Below, piece after piece: positions 43,321 through 52,225 of a stretch of 64,000 nt of DNA (positions within the stretch are counted from its first letter, which is position 1; each line of letters starts with the position of its first letter). Made by a program: the position numbers and the translations under genes. Source of the stretch: Methylocapsa sp. D3K7 (lineage in GTDB: Bacteria; Pseudomonadota; Alphaproteobacteria; Rhizobiales; Beijerinckiaceae); NCBI RefSeq assembly GCF_029855125.1, contig NZ_CP123229.1, forward strand, positions 3,206,501 through 3,270,500, in the 5' to 3' direction. Below the pieces are notes generated by a model. That model saw only the letters and a list, made by a program, of their open reading frames with translations. It was not told the DNA's origin and ran no database searches.

Positions 43321-44163
43321 ATGTTACGCCGCATACTCTTGTCATCGGCTGGAGCGCTCGCGCTCTCCGGCGCGGCCTTCGCGGCCGACCTTCCATCGCG
43401 CGCGCCGCCGCCCGTCTATGTGCCGCCGCCGCCACTCTTCAGCTGGACCGGGATCTATGCCGGCATCAATGCTGGTTATCATTGGGGCGGGTCCTCTTAC
43501 AGCTTCATTGGAGCCGATACAGATGGCGCTGGACTCGGCACGGCGCTTGGCGCCGGAGCGGTCCTTGCTCCTGCTGCGCACGGCTCCAATGGCTTCATTG
43601 GCGGCGGTCAAATCGGCTACAATTATCAGATCCAGAGCTTCGTTTTGGGTCTTGAGGTTGATATCGATGGCGCCACCGGGCGCAACAGCAGGGTCGCCTT
43701 TCACGACGGGGACCTTGGTTTCGTGCCGATTGCCTCTGCCAGCGCGCAGCAGCTCGATTGGCTCGGGACAGTCCGCGGCCGGCTTGGCTGGGCGCCGATC
43801 GATCATCTTTTGATCTATGGCACCGGCGGTTTGGCGTTTGGGCAGTCCCAGGCGGCATTCTCGGTGGTTGCTCCAGCGGCAGCACCGCCATTGTTTGCCT
43901 TCTCCTCTAGCTCGGCCAATGTTGGCTGGGCTGCTGGCGGCGGCATCGAATATGCGCTGCCGGCAAATTGGTCGAATTGGTCGGTGAAAGTCGAGTATCT
44001 TTACTACGACCTCGGCCGCACGACCTCGAGCATATTCTACACATATGCACCCAATACATCCAGCGTGACGGGCTCGATCCGGCACAATGGCAATATCGTC
44101 CGTGCGGGTCTGAACTACCGGTTCAACTGGTGGGCACCGGCTCCAATCGTCGCCAAATACTGA
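43321..44163 (+). CDS. Outer-membrane beta-barrel protein, porin-like paralogue 7
   Basis: 280 residues; signal peptide MLRRILLSSAGALALSGAAFA, then a PSRAPPPVYVPPPPLF linker. Group B: FSWTGIYAGINAGYHWGG, GFIGGGQIGYNYQIQSFVLGLEVDIDGATG, WLGTVRGRLGWAPIDHLLIYGTGGLAFG, GWAAGGGIEYALPANWSNWSVKVEYLYYDLGRTT. A small in-frame duplication (NWSNWS) sits in a strand. Ends GLNYRFNWWAPAPIVAKY. Confidence 0.9.
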   Translation: MLRRILLSSAGALALSGAAFAADLPSRAPPPVYVPPPPLFSWTGIYAGINAGYHWGGSSYSFIGADTDGAGLGTALGAGAVLAPAAHGSNGFIGGGQIGYNYQIQSFVLGLEVDIDGATGRNSRVAFHDGDLGFVPIASASAQQLDWLGTVRGRLGWAPIDHLLIYGTGGLAFGQSQAAFSVVAPAAAPPLFAFSSSSANVGWAAGGGIEYALPANWSNWSVKVEYLYYDLGRTTSSIFYTYAPNTSSVTGSIRHNGNIVRAGLNYRFNWWAPAPIVAKY

Positions 44164-44185
44164 AACCTCTGTCTTTATGGCACTA

Positions 44186-44215
44186 CAACCCGGCCCTTGC
44201 GGCCGGGTTTTATTT
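44186..44215 (+). terminator. Terminator after porin paralogue 7
   Basis: AACCCGGCC/GGCCGGGTT stem with CTTGC loop and a T-rich tail. Confidence 0.85.
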
Positions 44216-44252
44216 TGCTCATTCAAGTAATATGAAGTTTATATGACTGGAT

Positions 44253-44283
44253 GTTGTGATTATATCACGGTATTCCAGGGAAC
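44253..44283 (+). promoter_or_regulatory. Shared upstream motif of porin paralogue 8, diverged
   Basis: GTTGTGATTATATCACGGT aligns with GTTGCGTTTTTGCCACGGT of paralogues 6 and 7 and lies 118 bases before ATG 44371. Confidence 0.45.
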
Positions 44284-44370
44284 GTACCAATAGAAGGATT
44301 AGGAGTTGAAGCTTAGGGGGGCTTGAGTAACCTAACAGCTGCCTATTCACTTCCTTTAGGGGGACAGATC

Positions 44371-45261
44371 ATGTTACGCCGCATTCTCTTAGCTTCCGCC
44401 GGCGCCATGGCGCTTGCCGGAACCGCTATCGCCGCCGACCTTCCGCCGCCGCCACCGCCACCACCACCGCCGTTGTGGACCGGCTTTTACATCGGCGCCA
44501 ATATCGGCGGCACCTGGGGCAACAGCAACACCATCAATACGGCCACAGCGAACCTTGACCCCCTCAACGGTCTAGTTTTGGAAGCGCTCTCCAATGCAGC
44601 GTCCGCGGGATTGGCGACATTTAATCTCGCCCCGCAAACCGTCGCCTTCATTGGCGGTGGTCAGATCGGCTACAACTATCAGTTCGCCAATAGCTGGGTT
44701 GGGGGTCTCGAGGCCGATATCCAGGGCGTGTCTAGAAACGGCAACACCTCGGTGTTCAGCAATGTGAACCTTCCTGCGGCTCAGAGCATCATTCAAACGG
44801 CTGTCGCCAGCAAATCGTTGGAATATTTTGGTACGGTCCGGGGCCGTATTGGGTTCCTCGCGACCCCGACGCTTCTCGTTTATGGAACCGGCGGCCTCGC
44901 CTATGGCGGCGCCCACGCCAGCACCTTGATCGGTCAAGACTTTACCGGATCGCCATTTTTGCCCAACCTTTATACGGCGTCCGGTTCCGTGACCAATACG
45001 CGCGTCGGCTGGACAGCGGGCGGCGGCGTCGAATGGCTGTTTCTCCCCAATTGGAGCGCCAAAGTCGAATATCTCTATTACGATCTCGGCAGCGTGACCT
45101 ATGGCCTCAGCCCGCTGGCGAATTTCAGCACCGCATTAGGAGGGACGCTCTTCACCCTCGGAGCGCCTGTCTCGAGAACCCACTTCAGCGGCAATGTCGT
45201 CCGCGTCGGCGTCAATTATCACTTCAACTGGGGCGCGCCGCCGGTCGTCGCCAAATACTGA
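44371..45261 (+). CDS. Outer-membrane beta-barrel protein, porin-like paralogue 8
   Basis: 296 residues from ATG 44371 (AGGGGGAC before it); signal peptide MLRRILLASAGAMALAGTAIA, then a run of prolines (DLPPPPPPPPPPLW). Group B barrel: WTGFYIGANIGGTWGNSN, GGGQIGYNYQFANSWVGGLEADIQGVS, YFGTVRGRIGFLATPTLLVYGTGGLAYGGAH, FLPNWSAKVEYLYYDLGSVTY, ending GVNYHFNWGAPPVVAKY. Last member of the array. Confidence 0.9.
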   Translation: MLRRILLASAGAMALAGTAIAADLPPPPPPPPPPLWTGFYIGANIGGTWGNSNTINTATANLDPLNGLVLEALSNAASAGLATFNLAPQTVAFIGGGQIGYNYQFANSWVGGLEADIQGVSRNGNTSVFSNVNLPAAQSIIQTAVASKSLEYFGTVRGRIGFLATPTLLVYGTGGLAYGGAHASTLIGQDFTGSPFLPNLYTASGSVTNTRVGWTAGGGVEWLFLPNWSAKVEYLYYDLGSVTYGLSPLANFSTALGGTLFTLGAPVSRTHFSGNVVRVGVNYHFNWGAPPVVAKY

Positions 45262-45291
45262 ACCTGCCGCACGGTCCTTTCAGGCAAACTC

Positions 45292-45319
45292 GAACCCGGC
45301 TCCCGTGGCCGGGTTTTTT
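45292..45319 (+). terminator. Terminator after porin paralogue 8
   Basis: GAACCCGGC/GCCGGGTT type stem with a TCCCGTG loop and T6; closes the array. Confidence 0.82.
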
Positions 45320-45447
45320 CATTGCGGCGGTCCATTCGGCGTAGTTTTGACTTCTTTTCAGTAGCCCTTACGTTACGTCACACGTTTTGGCCGCACGGAA
45401 TACGCGCTCAAGACCGCCACGCAACGATCGGGCTTTGCATGCGAGGC

Positions 45448-47082
45448 ATGTCTCAAGAGATTGAGTTCAAGGGAGGCAACGGCTTGTCCGCCGGTCAGGG
45501 AAGCCCGCGGAACATCCTTTGCGTTTTTCCGCGCTATGTTCCGTCGTTCGGTACCTTCGAATATGCCTATCCGCTGACCGATGGCGTTCGCGCCTTCATG
45601 CCGCCGCAAGGACTGCTGGTGATCGCGGCGGTGCTGCCAAAATCATGGAATGTCCGCTTCATCGACGAAAACATGAGGTCGGCGAGCGCCAGCGATTTTG
45701 CCTGGGCGGATGCAGTTTTCGTCAGCGGCATGCACATCCAGCGCCGCCGGATGGACGACATCTGCAAGAGAGCTCATGCCGCCGGTAAAGTCGCGGTGCT
45801 CGGCGGTCCCTCGGTTTCCGCCTGTCCTGAACTTTATCCCGCATTTGACTATCTGCATGTCGGCGAACTTGGCGATGCAACCGATGCACTCATCGATATC
45901 CTCGCCCGCGACGTGGCAAGGCCCCCCGGACAGATCGTGTTGAGAACAGCAACGCGCCGCGACCTCTGCGATTTCCCGTCGCCCGCCTATGAGCTCGCCG
46001 ATATTTCGCGCTATTTTCTTGGCAGCATCCAATTTTCGAGCGGCTGTCCGTACACTTGCGAGTTTTGCGATATTCCGGGACTTTATGGCAGGGTTCCGCG
46101 ACTTAAAACTCCGGCTCAGATCATTGGCGAACTCGACAAACTGGTCGCCTGCGGCGTCAACGGCTCCATCTATTTTGTCGATGACAATTTTATCGCCAAC
46201 CGGCGTGCTTTGCGCGATCTCCTGCCGCATCTGATCGAATGGCAAAAGCGCAATGGCTACGCGGTCAGCCTTTCCTGCGAAGCGACACTCAACATTGCTC
46301 GCTCGCCCGAGATCCTCAAACTCATGCGCGAGGCGGCGTTCGACACGATTTTCTGCGGCATCGAGACGCCTGAGACCGAGGCGCTGACGGCCATGGACAA
46401 GCGGCAGAATATGGTTGTCCCGATTCTCGACGCGGTTCGCGCGATCAACCGGCATGGGATGGAAGTTGTCTCCGGAATCATTCTCGGGCTCGACACCGAC
46501 AGCCGTGATTCGGGCGCCCGGATTCTTGAGTTTCTGGAACAATCCAAAATTCCGATGGCGACGATCAATCTCTTGCAAGCGCTGCCGCGCACGCCGCTTT
46601 GGGAGCGCCTGCAACAAGAAAACCGGCTGCTCGACGAGGACATTTGCGAGCGAGAATCGAATATCGACTTCAAACTCCCCTACGATGAAGTGCTTGCCAT
46701 GTGGCAAAACTGCATGGCTACCGCCTACGAGCCCGAGACTCTATTTGCCCGTTACGAATATCAGATGCGCGAAACAAGGCCCAATCGCTTAAGGCGGCCG
46801 TGGAGCCGCCAGCGTCTTTCGCCGCGCAACATTGTGAAGGGGATCGAGATTCTCGCCCGGCTCTTCTGGTTCGTCGGCGTGCGAAGCGATTACCGGTGGA
46901 CCTTCTGGAAATTTGCTCTGGGCCGCCTGAGACGCCGCCAGATCGAACCGATTTTGAGCGTTGGCCTCTGCGCTCATCATCTCATCATGTTTGCGCGCGA
47001 CGCCAGCGCGGGCAGAGGCAATGCGTCGCATTATTCGGTCAAGGCGCGCGGTCTCGAACTCGAGGCCAATCTGCCAAGGTGA
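45448..47082 (+). CDS. B12-binding-domain radical SAM protein with DUF4070 (HpnP-like)
   Basis: 544 residues. The N-terminal cobalamin-binding domain (about 20-180) has PPQGLLVIAAVLP, FIDENMRSA and VLGGPSVSACPELYPAFDYLHVGE. The radical SAM core follows with the cluster motif CPYTCEFC (SGCPYTCEFCDIPGLYGR) and IYFVDDNFIANRR, TIFCGIETPE, EVVSGIILGLDTD. A DUF4070 C-terminal part has INLLQALPRTPLWERL. This is the layout of the hopanoid C-2 methylase HpnP, but DUF4070 proteins also have other roles. Choice of ATG 45448 is tentative; the frame extends to 45322 without family text. Confidence 0.8.
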   Translation: MSQEIEFKGGNGLSAGQGSPRNILCVFPRYVPSFGTFEYAYPLTDGVRAFMPPQGLLVIAAVLPKSWNVRFIDENMRSASASDFAWADAVFVSGMHIQRRRMDDICKRAHAAGKVAVLGGPSVSACPELYPAFDYLHVGELGDATDALIDILARDVARPPGQIVLRTATRRDLCDFPSPAYELADISRYFLGSIQFSSGCPYTCEFCDIPGLYGRVPRLKTPAQIIGELDKLVACGVNGSIYFVDDNFIANRRALRDLLPHLIEWQKRNGYAVSLSCEATLNIARSPEILKLMREAAFDTIFCGIETPETEALTAMDKRQNMVVPILDAVRAINRHGMEVVSGIILGLDTDSRDSGARILEFLEQSKIPMATINLLQALPRTPLWERLQQENRLLDEDICERESNIDFKLPYDEVLAMWQNCMATAYEPETLFARYEYQMRETRPNRLRRPWSRQRLSPRNIVKGIEILARLFWFVGVRSDYRWTFWKFALGRLRRRQIEPILSVGLCAHHLIMFARDASAGRGNASHYSVKARGLELEANLPR

Positions 47083-47109
47083 CGGGCGCGTTGCCGTGCG
47101 TGCCTGTCC

Positions 47110-48060
47110 ATGTTAGCTGCGCTCATGCTCGAAGGCCTTCCCCCAAACAATGCGACGCATGTCATGCGCCTCTCCTGCGACGAAGCCACAGCGCGCGCCG
47201 TCGCTGATATTATCGTCGAAACTTTCGACCCGGCGACGACCGCCGCCGCAGCTTTCGAGGAAGCGCCGGACACCTGCAGCTGGAACAGCGGCGCCTGGGC
47301 GGTCGAAGTTTATTTCGGTTCGCCTCCCGACGAAGCGAATATTCGCGGCCTTGTCGCCGTTGTCGCTGGGGACAGCGCCGCCGAGGCGGCGGTTTTTGGT
47401 GAGTTGCGCCAGCGCGACTGGGTTGCATCATCGCTGGAAGGGCTGGCTCCGGTGCGGGCAGGGCGGTTCCTGGTTCATGGCGCGCATGGCCGCGGCAAGG
47501 CCAAGGCCAATGACCTCGCCATCGAGATCGAGGCTGCGCTCGCTTTCGGCACCGGCCATCATGGTTCGACGCGCGGCTGTCTTTGCATGCTGGAGCGCGT
47601 CGCGCGGCGGCGGGACCCAGCCGCCATCCTCGATCTTGGCACCGGCTCGGGCGTTTTGGCCATCGCGGCGGCCAAATTGTTCAAGCGCGCGGTGCAAGCC
47701 GGCGATATCGATCCTGTTTGCGTCACGGCGGCGTCGGCCAATGCAAGATACAATCGCGTGCCAGGCTTTGTCCGTCCCGTCCTCGCAAAAGGCAGTGCTC
47801 ATCCAAGGTTACGGCAGGGGGCACCGTACGACTTGATTTTGGCAAATATTCTCGCGCGTCCGTTGCGCGCACTCGCGCCGCAAATTGTCAAACTCACCGC
47901 GCCGCGTGCGGATATTATTCTCTCGGGTCTGATCGCCCGCGATGTTCCCGGCGTCCTCAGTGCCTATCGGGGACAAGGCATGGCCTTGTTGCGGCGCCTT
48001 GATATCGATGGCTGGGTTACATTGCTCTTGCAGCGGCGTGGCGGGCCGCGCGATATCTAG
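47110..48060 (+). CDS. prmA: Ribosomal protein L11 methyltransferase
   Basis: 316 residues. A variable N-terminal substrate-binding domain precedes a class I SAM-dependent methyltransferase: AFGTGHHGSTRGCLCMLE, ILDLGTGSGVLAIAAAKLF (motif I), AGDIDPVCVTAASANARYN, and YDLILANILARPL, the NILA catalytic loop of PrmA. It trimethylates L11. Its stop overlaps the convergent flippase gene by four bases. Confidence 0.92.
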   Translation: MLAALMLEGLPPNNATHVMRLSCDEATARAVADIIVETFDPATTAAAAFEEAPDTCSWNSGAWAVEVYFGSPPDEANIRGLVAVVAGDSAAEAAVFGELRQRDWVASSLEGLAPVRAGRFLVHGAHGRGKAKANDLAIEIEAALAFGTGHHGSTRGCLCMLERVARRRDPAAILDLGTGSGVLAIAAAKLFKRAVQAGDIDPVCVTAASANARYNRVPGFVRPVLAKGSAHPRLRQGAPYDLILANILARPLRALAPQIVKLTAPRADIILSGLIARDVPGVLSAYRGQGMALLRRLDIDGWVTLLLQRRGGPRDI

Positions 48061-49493
48061 AGCGGTTTCATCCGGGCGTAGGTGAGGCGGACCCTCGCAA
48101 GAGTGATCGCGCGAAGTCCGGCAACATCGAAGCTCAGAACGACGGCCGCATAGACCGCAACACCGGTTGCAACCTGCTCGATGAGCGTTGCTAGTCCAGG
48201 CTCGTGATCGCGCATGGGCAAAACGATCGCCCCCATAAGCGCATTGGCGAAAGCCGCGACGGCAAGATCGCGCGGGCGCGGCCATTGCCTCCATGCGCGG
48301 CACGCAAAGCCGATGAGCACGATGAGGGCAGTCAGCATTGCTCCTGTTTGAGCAATGGCAAGTCTCGATGCGCCGTCACCGGGATGCAAGAACAGAAGCA
48401 ATAAGGGGTCGGCGGCGCAGGCCGCCAGCGCCGCGGCAATCAGCGGCGCAGTTTTCTTTTCGATCTGGAAAATTGGACTGATGGCATATTGAATCATGGC
48501 CATGCAAAAGAGGCCGGTCAGCATCAACGGCAACAGCACGTCGAAATGTCCTCGATAGGCTTCCGGCACGGCCAGTTCCTCGATCGACGGCAGGGTCAGC
48601 CAAAGTCCCGTGCATGCCGGCAGGACCATGGCGATGACAATCGTCATATTTCGGGCGATCTGCTGCCGGGCTTGCGCAGGGCCGTGCAATTCATGGGTTG
48701 CGACCGCAATCTGAAACAGGACGATGTCAAGGGCGGAGCCAATTGCTTGTATGGCCTTGGTTCCGAAATCATAAGCCAAGGAGAATTGGCCCGTTTCGGA
48801 AAATCCCTCGACAATCGCGAGGACGGAACGATTGGCGAGCGGGATTGCGAGATAAAGCAAATTGGCGCCGACGATCGGCAGACTGTAGGCCATCAGCCAG
48901 CGGGCGATCGACACCCGCGCGAGATAGGGTTTGGAGGCCGGATCACGCAACGCCGCGCGCGCCGTGACAACCGATCCGCCGAGGCTGATGATCGTGCCGA
49001 TGAGCGTCATCTTGGCCGAACCGAACAGAAAAGCCCCGCCACCCATGAGAGCGAAAGCCACGGCATTCTTGACGAGCGCGAGCCGCGCGAAAAGCTTGTC
49101 ATCGAAACAGGCGCGAACGAGGGCTGTATGATAATCGAAAAGTCCGTTGGCGGCGGCGACGCTGAGTGCCAGCGCGATCAAACCATAGGACAGTGTAAAA
49201 TTGATGCCGGTGAAGAGGAGCAGGCAGAGACCCGCTGCGAGCCCCATCGTGATGACGGCAAAGGCGAAATCGAGCGTCGCCCGGAGCGCCGGCTCCTCGT
49301 TGCGACTCCGGCGCGAGTAAAAGCGGGTAGCGCCCAGCCGGATCCAATCGAAGAAACCCGTTTGGACGAAGATCGCGGTCGCATAGGCGAGAGCAAACCG
49401 GCCGTATTCCTCGGGGCCGAGAAATTTCGCGATCAAAAGCCCGATCACGAAATTCATAAAAATATTGCAAAATGAGACGAGGAAGACCGTCAT
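48057..49493 (-). CDS. Oligosaccharide flippase family protein (Wzx-like)
   Basis: 478 residues with about 12-14 helices. The N-terminal FLVSFCNIFMNFVIGLLIAKFLGPEEYGRFALAYATAIFVQTGFFDWIRLGATRFYSR is typical of the polysaccharide biosynthesis (MOP) superfamily. It should flip lipid-linked oligosaccharides across the inner membrane. No glycosyltransferase genes are beside it, so the polymer is unknown. The gene may start slightly upstream of the ATG used here; no better start is visible. Confidence 0.87.
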   Translation of the reverse strand: MTVFLVSFCNIFMNFVIGLLIAKFLGPEEYGRFALAYATAIFVQTGFFDWIRLGATRFYSRRSRNEEPALRATLDFAFAVITMGLAAGLCLLLFTGINFTLSYGLIALALSVAAANGLFDYHTALVRACFDDKLFARLALVKNAVAFALMGGGAFLFGSAKMTLIGTIISLGGSVVTARAALRDPASKPYLARVSIARWLMAYSLPIVGANLLYLAIPLANRSVLAIVEGFSETGQFSLAYDFGTKAIQAIGSALDIVLFQIAVATHELHGPAQARQQIARNMTIVIAMVLPACTGLWLTLPSIEELAVPEAYRGHFDVLLPLMLTGLFCMAMIQYAISPIFQIEKKTAPLIAAALAACAADPLLLLFLHPGDGASRLAIAQTGAMLTALIVLIGFACRAWRQWPRPRDLAVAAFANALMGAIVLPMRDHEPGLATLIEQVATGVAVYAAVVLSFDVAGLRAITLARVRLTYARMKPL

Positions 49494-49759
49494 TTGAAAT
49501 TCGTGCCCAGCTTTTGTGCGTCTGCCCGCGACCGTATGCGGAAGTAAATTGGAGCGTTATTGAGGCACCCGTACCGGCTGGCGCACAAACACATCCCAAA
49601 TGGGCAATCCAGCCCTGCCATCAATGTCTCCTGGTCCCAACCCGTGGCAACGATCGCATCTTAAAATTCTCACGTTAATTTTATGAAACTGGCGAAATCC
49701 GTGCCAATTCGCATAGTCCTCGCCCTTTTTCCTTATCCCAGAACCGGCTAGAAGGGCGC

Positions 49760-50491
49760 ATGACGCATGATGTCACGCTCCCCGTTGCCGCCCTTGCCGG
49801 TCTTTTGTCGTTTTTGAGCCCCTGCGTGCTGCCGCTGGTGCCGCCCTATCTCACCTTTATCGCCGGAACAACCATCGAGGAGGTCGCCACCCGCCGCGTA
49901 TCCCGCGCCCGTCGCGATATTTTCTTCGCGGCTCTGCTGTTCATCTTTGGCTTTTCGACGGTTTTTGTCGGCCTCGGCGCGACGGCCTCGGCGTTCGGCC
50001 AGGTGTTGCACGAGCATTTCGCGAGGCTCACCCTTCTCGCCGGGATCGCGATTGTCGTGATGGGCTTGCACTTTTTGGGCGTTTTCCGGTTTGCTTTTCT
50101 TTATCGCGAGGCGCGGGTCAACGTCCAGAAGCCGGTTGGAATTTGGGGCGCCTATATAATGGGATTGGCGTTCGGCTTCGGCTGGACGCCTTGCATCGGC
50201 CCTATTCTCGCGGCGATCCTCGCGGTTGCCGCCTCGCAGGAGACCGTCGGGCGGGGCATCGCGCTGCTTGCCGTTTATTCGGCCGGGCTTGGCTTGCCAT
50301 TTTTGCTGGTGGCGCTGGCAATGGAGCCGTTTATCGGCGCCATCAAGCGGTTCCGGCCGTATTTTGGTGCAATCGAGCGCGTCATCGGCGTTTTGCTTGT
50401 GGCAACCGGGATCGCCTTCCTGACGGGGTCGATCCAGGATTTTTCGGCATGGCTGCTGCAGAACTTTCCCGGCCTCGCCAATATCGGGTAG
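49760..50491 (+). CDS. ccdA: Cytochrome c biogenesis protein CcdA
   Basis: 243-residue protein with six helices and the two redox cysteines of the DsbD/CcdA family, Cys22 in SFLSPCVLPLVPPYL and Cys145 in GFGWTPCIGPILAAIL. It carries electrons from cytosolic thioredoxin to periplasmic thiol proteins for cytochrome c maturation. ATG 49760 has AGAAGGGC before it. No other ccm genes are in the window. Confidence 0.92.
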   Translation: MTHDVTLPVAALAGLLSFLSPCVLPLVPPYLTFIAGTTIEEVATRRVSRARRDIFFAALLFIFGFSTVFVGLGATASAFGQVLHEHFARLTLLAGIAIVVMGLHFLGVFRFAFLYREARVNVQKPVGIWGAYIMGLAFGFGWTPCIGPILAAILAVAASQETVGRGIALLAVYSAGLGLPFLLVALAMEPFIGAIKRFRPYFGAIERVIGVLLVATGIAFLTGSIQDFSAWLLQNFPGLANIG

Positions 50492-50669
50492 CGGCATGCG
50501 ATTAAGGGACGCAAGAGGACCGATTGACCGGGCTTCGCCGCGCAAGTTCGTAGTCAAGAAGCGCCGTTTGGATCTCCGGCCACGTTTGGCACATTTTGCG
50601 GACCATACTATGTTTGCTAGGGGGGACGGCTTGCCGCGCCCATCCGCGCGGCCGGTTTTTGGTGAAAAT

Positions 50670-51218
50670 ATGGAGATTGGTGATCTGATGGCCGAAATCA
50701 CGAACGGTCGCGTCGACCTATGCGCCGGGCCAGATCAACGCCTTGACGGGGCACGGTTTCGCGAGGCGATGAGCCATGTGGCCGCCGCGGTTCATATTGT
50801 CTCCACCGGTGGACCCTCCGGGCTTGGCGGGATCACAGCGACCTCCGTGGCGTCGATCACGGTCGAGCCTCCCATGATGCTGTTTTGCATCGGCAAGAAC
50901 TCGCCTTCGGCGGTGAGGATGATCGAGAACGGCGTGTTTTGCATCAACACGCTGAGTTCTTCGCATGAGCCTCTCGCCGATATTTTCGCGGGCCGGACCG
51001 GTCATCATCTCGAGGAAAGATTTGCAAGCGGCGAATGGACCAAACTTGTTACCGGCGCGCCAGTGCTGAAACATGCGGTGGCGGCGTTCGACTGCCGTCT
51101 CGTCGAGGTCAAGGAGGTTATGACCCATCTGATCATGATCGGCGCCGTCGAGGCTGTGGACTACGGCCGCCAGGGCTCCGGTCTTACCTACGCGCATCGC
51201 GCCTATGGAAACATCTGA
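50670..51218 (+). CDS. Flavin reductase family protein
   Basis: 182 residues from ATG 50670; an ATG at 50688 is possible, and the longer frame from 50496 is rejected because it shows no similarity. Text typical of the HpaC/RutF family: FREAMSHVAAAVHIVSTGGPSG, GITATSVASITVEPPMMLFCIGKNSPSA, FCINTLSSSHEPLADIFAG and THLIMIGAVEAVDYG. Reduces FMN or FAD with NAD(P)H, usually for a partner monooxygenase; none is adjacent. Confidence 0.87.
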   Translation: MEIGDLMAEITNGRVDLCAGPDQRLDGARFREAMSHVAAAVHIVSTGGPSGLGGITATSVASITVEPPMMLFCIGKNSPSAVRMIENGVFCINTLSSSHEPLADIFAGRTGHHLEERFASGEWTKLVTGAPVLKHAVAAFDCRLVEVKEVMTHLIMIGAVEAVDYGRQGSGLTYAHRAYGNI

Positions 51219-51250
51219 GCCGGTGTTGAAGACACGACCGGGCGAGATCA

Positions 51251-52042
51251 TCAGCTCTTTCTTTCACCCGCTGTCAGAAAATCAATAACCGCCTCTGTAA
51301 AATTTGCTGCAGCCTCGATGTTCGACATATGCGATGCTTCCAGCGTGATCAATTTGGCGCCTTCAATGGAATTGGCAACCAAAGCATTCATGCTGGGAGT
51401 TGTTCCGGGGTCGTGACGCCCGGCGATCACGAGCACGCTGTTTTTGATAGTTTTGATGGGTTCGCGCAGGTCCATGTCGCGAATGGCGGCGCAGCCAGCC
51501 ACATAACCGCGCGGCGGCGTTTTTCGCACCATCTCCATGATTGACTCCACTTTTTCAGGATGGGTGTCGCGGAACCCTTGGGTGAACCAGCGCCCGGCGG
51601 CGCTCACGGCGATCGCGCTCATCCCGGCCTCCTCTACGGTGCGGATGCGGGCATTCCACATCTCCGCAGTTGGGATTTGCGCCGCCGTGCTGGCCAGCAC
51701 CGCGCGTCCGAAGCGATTCCCCGCATGGGCGAGAAGCCACTGCCCGGTCATGCTGCCCATCGAAAGGCCAAGCCAATGGGTTTTCGTGATCGCAAGAGCA
51801 TCCAGGATCGCAAGCGCGTCACCGCCAAGCTGCGCTATCTTATAAGGTCCCTCAGGGGCGGCGCTTGCGCCATGCCCGCGCGAATCGTAGCGCACGACCC
51901 GGAAATGCGCGAGCAACGCCGCCATTTGCGGCTCCCAGAAACGCAGCGTGCCGCCGAGCGGATTGGACAGCATTACCACCGCTTTGTCCGCGCTGCCTTC
52001 GTCGAGAACATGGAAGGTCTCGCCGCCGATCGAAATTTCCAT
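51251..52042 (-). CDS. Alpha/beta hydrolase, 3-oxoadipate enol-lactonase type
   Basis: 263 residues from ATG 52042. Motifs: SNPLGGTLRFWEPQMAAL, YDSRGHGASAAPEGPY, nucleophile elbow GLSMGSMTG, Asp in IAGRHDPGTTP and His in LEASHMSNIEAA. This matches PcaD of the beta-ketoadipate pathway, yet no other pca gene is near, so substrate remains open. The frame upstream of 52042 is unrelated to the family. Confidence 0.82.
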   Translation of the reverse strand: MEISIGGETFHVLDEGSADKAVVMLSNPLGGTLRFWEPQMAALLAHFRVVRYDSRGHGASAAPEGPYKIAQLGGDALAILDALAITKTHWLGLSMGSMTGQWLLAHAGNRFGRAVLASTAAQIPTAEMWNARIRTVEEAGMSAIAVSAAGRWFTQGFRDTHPEKVESIMEMVRKTPPRGYVAGCAAIRDMDLREPIKTIKNSVLVIAGRHDPGTTPSMNALVANSIEGAKLITLEASHMSNIEAAANFTEAVIDFLTAGERKS

Positions 52043-52225
52043 GCGCGGTCTCCAATGAGCCGGTCCCACGCACCACAGGCGCGCCATGTCGGAACTTAAC
52101 AAGCTCCTTTCGCGGTGCAAGAGCAGACAAAATCGCATAAGCTTCCGCGTTATATCCAAACCGCTTGTTCGCCTCTCGCGTTTGCAGCATGCCGCGCGAG
52201 CCATGCACAGACGAAGGGATTTTCC

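Noticed and set aside
48489..49475. 328-residue plus-strand frame
   Set aside because: Antisense to the flippase; strongly charged text without hydrophobic core or known motif.
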